Source: Promethearchaeota archaeon
GTDB taxonomy: Archaea > Asgardarchaeota > Lokiarchaeia > Sigyniarchaeales > SOKP01
Direction: 5' to 3'
NCBI GenBank assembly: GCA_019058135.1
Contig: JAHLWE010000083.1
Span: 1 to 13,147, forward strand
Length of the DNA stretch: 13,147 bases
Made by a program: the position numbers and the translations under genes. The notes beneath the pieces were generated by a model. The model had not been told where the DNA came from and ran no database searches. It saw only the letters and a program-made list of their open reading frames with translations. This document shows, piece by piece, positions 13,107 through 13,147 of this stretch. Position 1 is the stretch's first letter, and each line of letters opens with the position of its first letter.

Positions 13107-13122
13107 AATGATTTAAATCATT
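13107..13122. repeat. 16-bp perfect palindrome
   Basis: AATGATTTAAATCATT reads identically on both strands. It lies just downstream of the terminator tract and near the end of the window, so it may belong to the promoter or operator of the next gene. Confidence 0.35.
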
Positions 13123-13147
13123 CTATATCTCATCTAAAATTGATAAA

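Overview
The window looks like a piece of a low-GC archaeal genome, most likely an Asgard (Lokiarchaeia-type) archaeon. The evidence is: strongly AT-rich spacers, TATA-like boxes about 25-30 bases before start codons that lack Shine-Dalgarno sites, U-tract ends after genes, a histone-fold protein, a longin-like protein, a coiled-coil protein with a winged helix, and a beta-propeller surface protein with an Ile-Pro-Gly-Phe C-terminal anchor. The lineage is inferred from this gene style, not from a marker gene. No rRNA, tRNA, CRISPR array, insertion sequence or replication origin was seen.

Layout. Positions 1-987 hold the 3' part of a secreted or surface beta-propeller protein with a one-base frameshift near 118. 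Positions 988-1561 hold a small gene broken by a stop codon (1174-1488). Positions 1562-3150 are a two-gene operon: a PadR-type repressor with an added zinc ribbon, overlapping by 4 bases a membrane protein with a HAAS/DUF1700-like head. Positions 3268-3900 hold a short protein with a hydrophobic C-terminus of ten cysteines, the best candidate here for something undescribed. A four-helix membrane protein follows on the minus strand (4036-4437).

Positions 4632-6785 are a graveyard on the minus strand. They contain a GH31 alpha-glycosidase with three nonsense codons, a frameshift and no catalytic half, followed by two overlapping decayed genes. The rest is compact and mostly intact: nadA (quinolinate synthase), a longin-like protein tail-to-tail with a coiled-coil/winged-helix protein, an alkyl-DNA repair methyltransferase, an unknown helical protein, a histone-fold protein, and a short-form alpha-glucan phosphorylase.

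Functional links. PadR plus HAAS is a known type of regulatory pair, and the ten-cysteine peptide lies directly downstream of it, so control of that peptide is possible but unproven. The dead GH31 and the living phosphorylase both act on alpha-glucosides, which suggests a loss of glycan hydrolysis while intracellular glucan phosphorolysis was kept. Three frame disruptions fall in homopolymer runs (near 118, 5010-5017 and 5819-5823), so some could be sequencing errors. The three substitution-type stops in GH31 cannot be explained that way.
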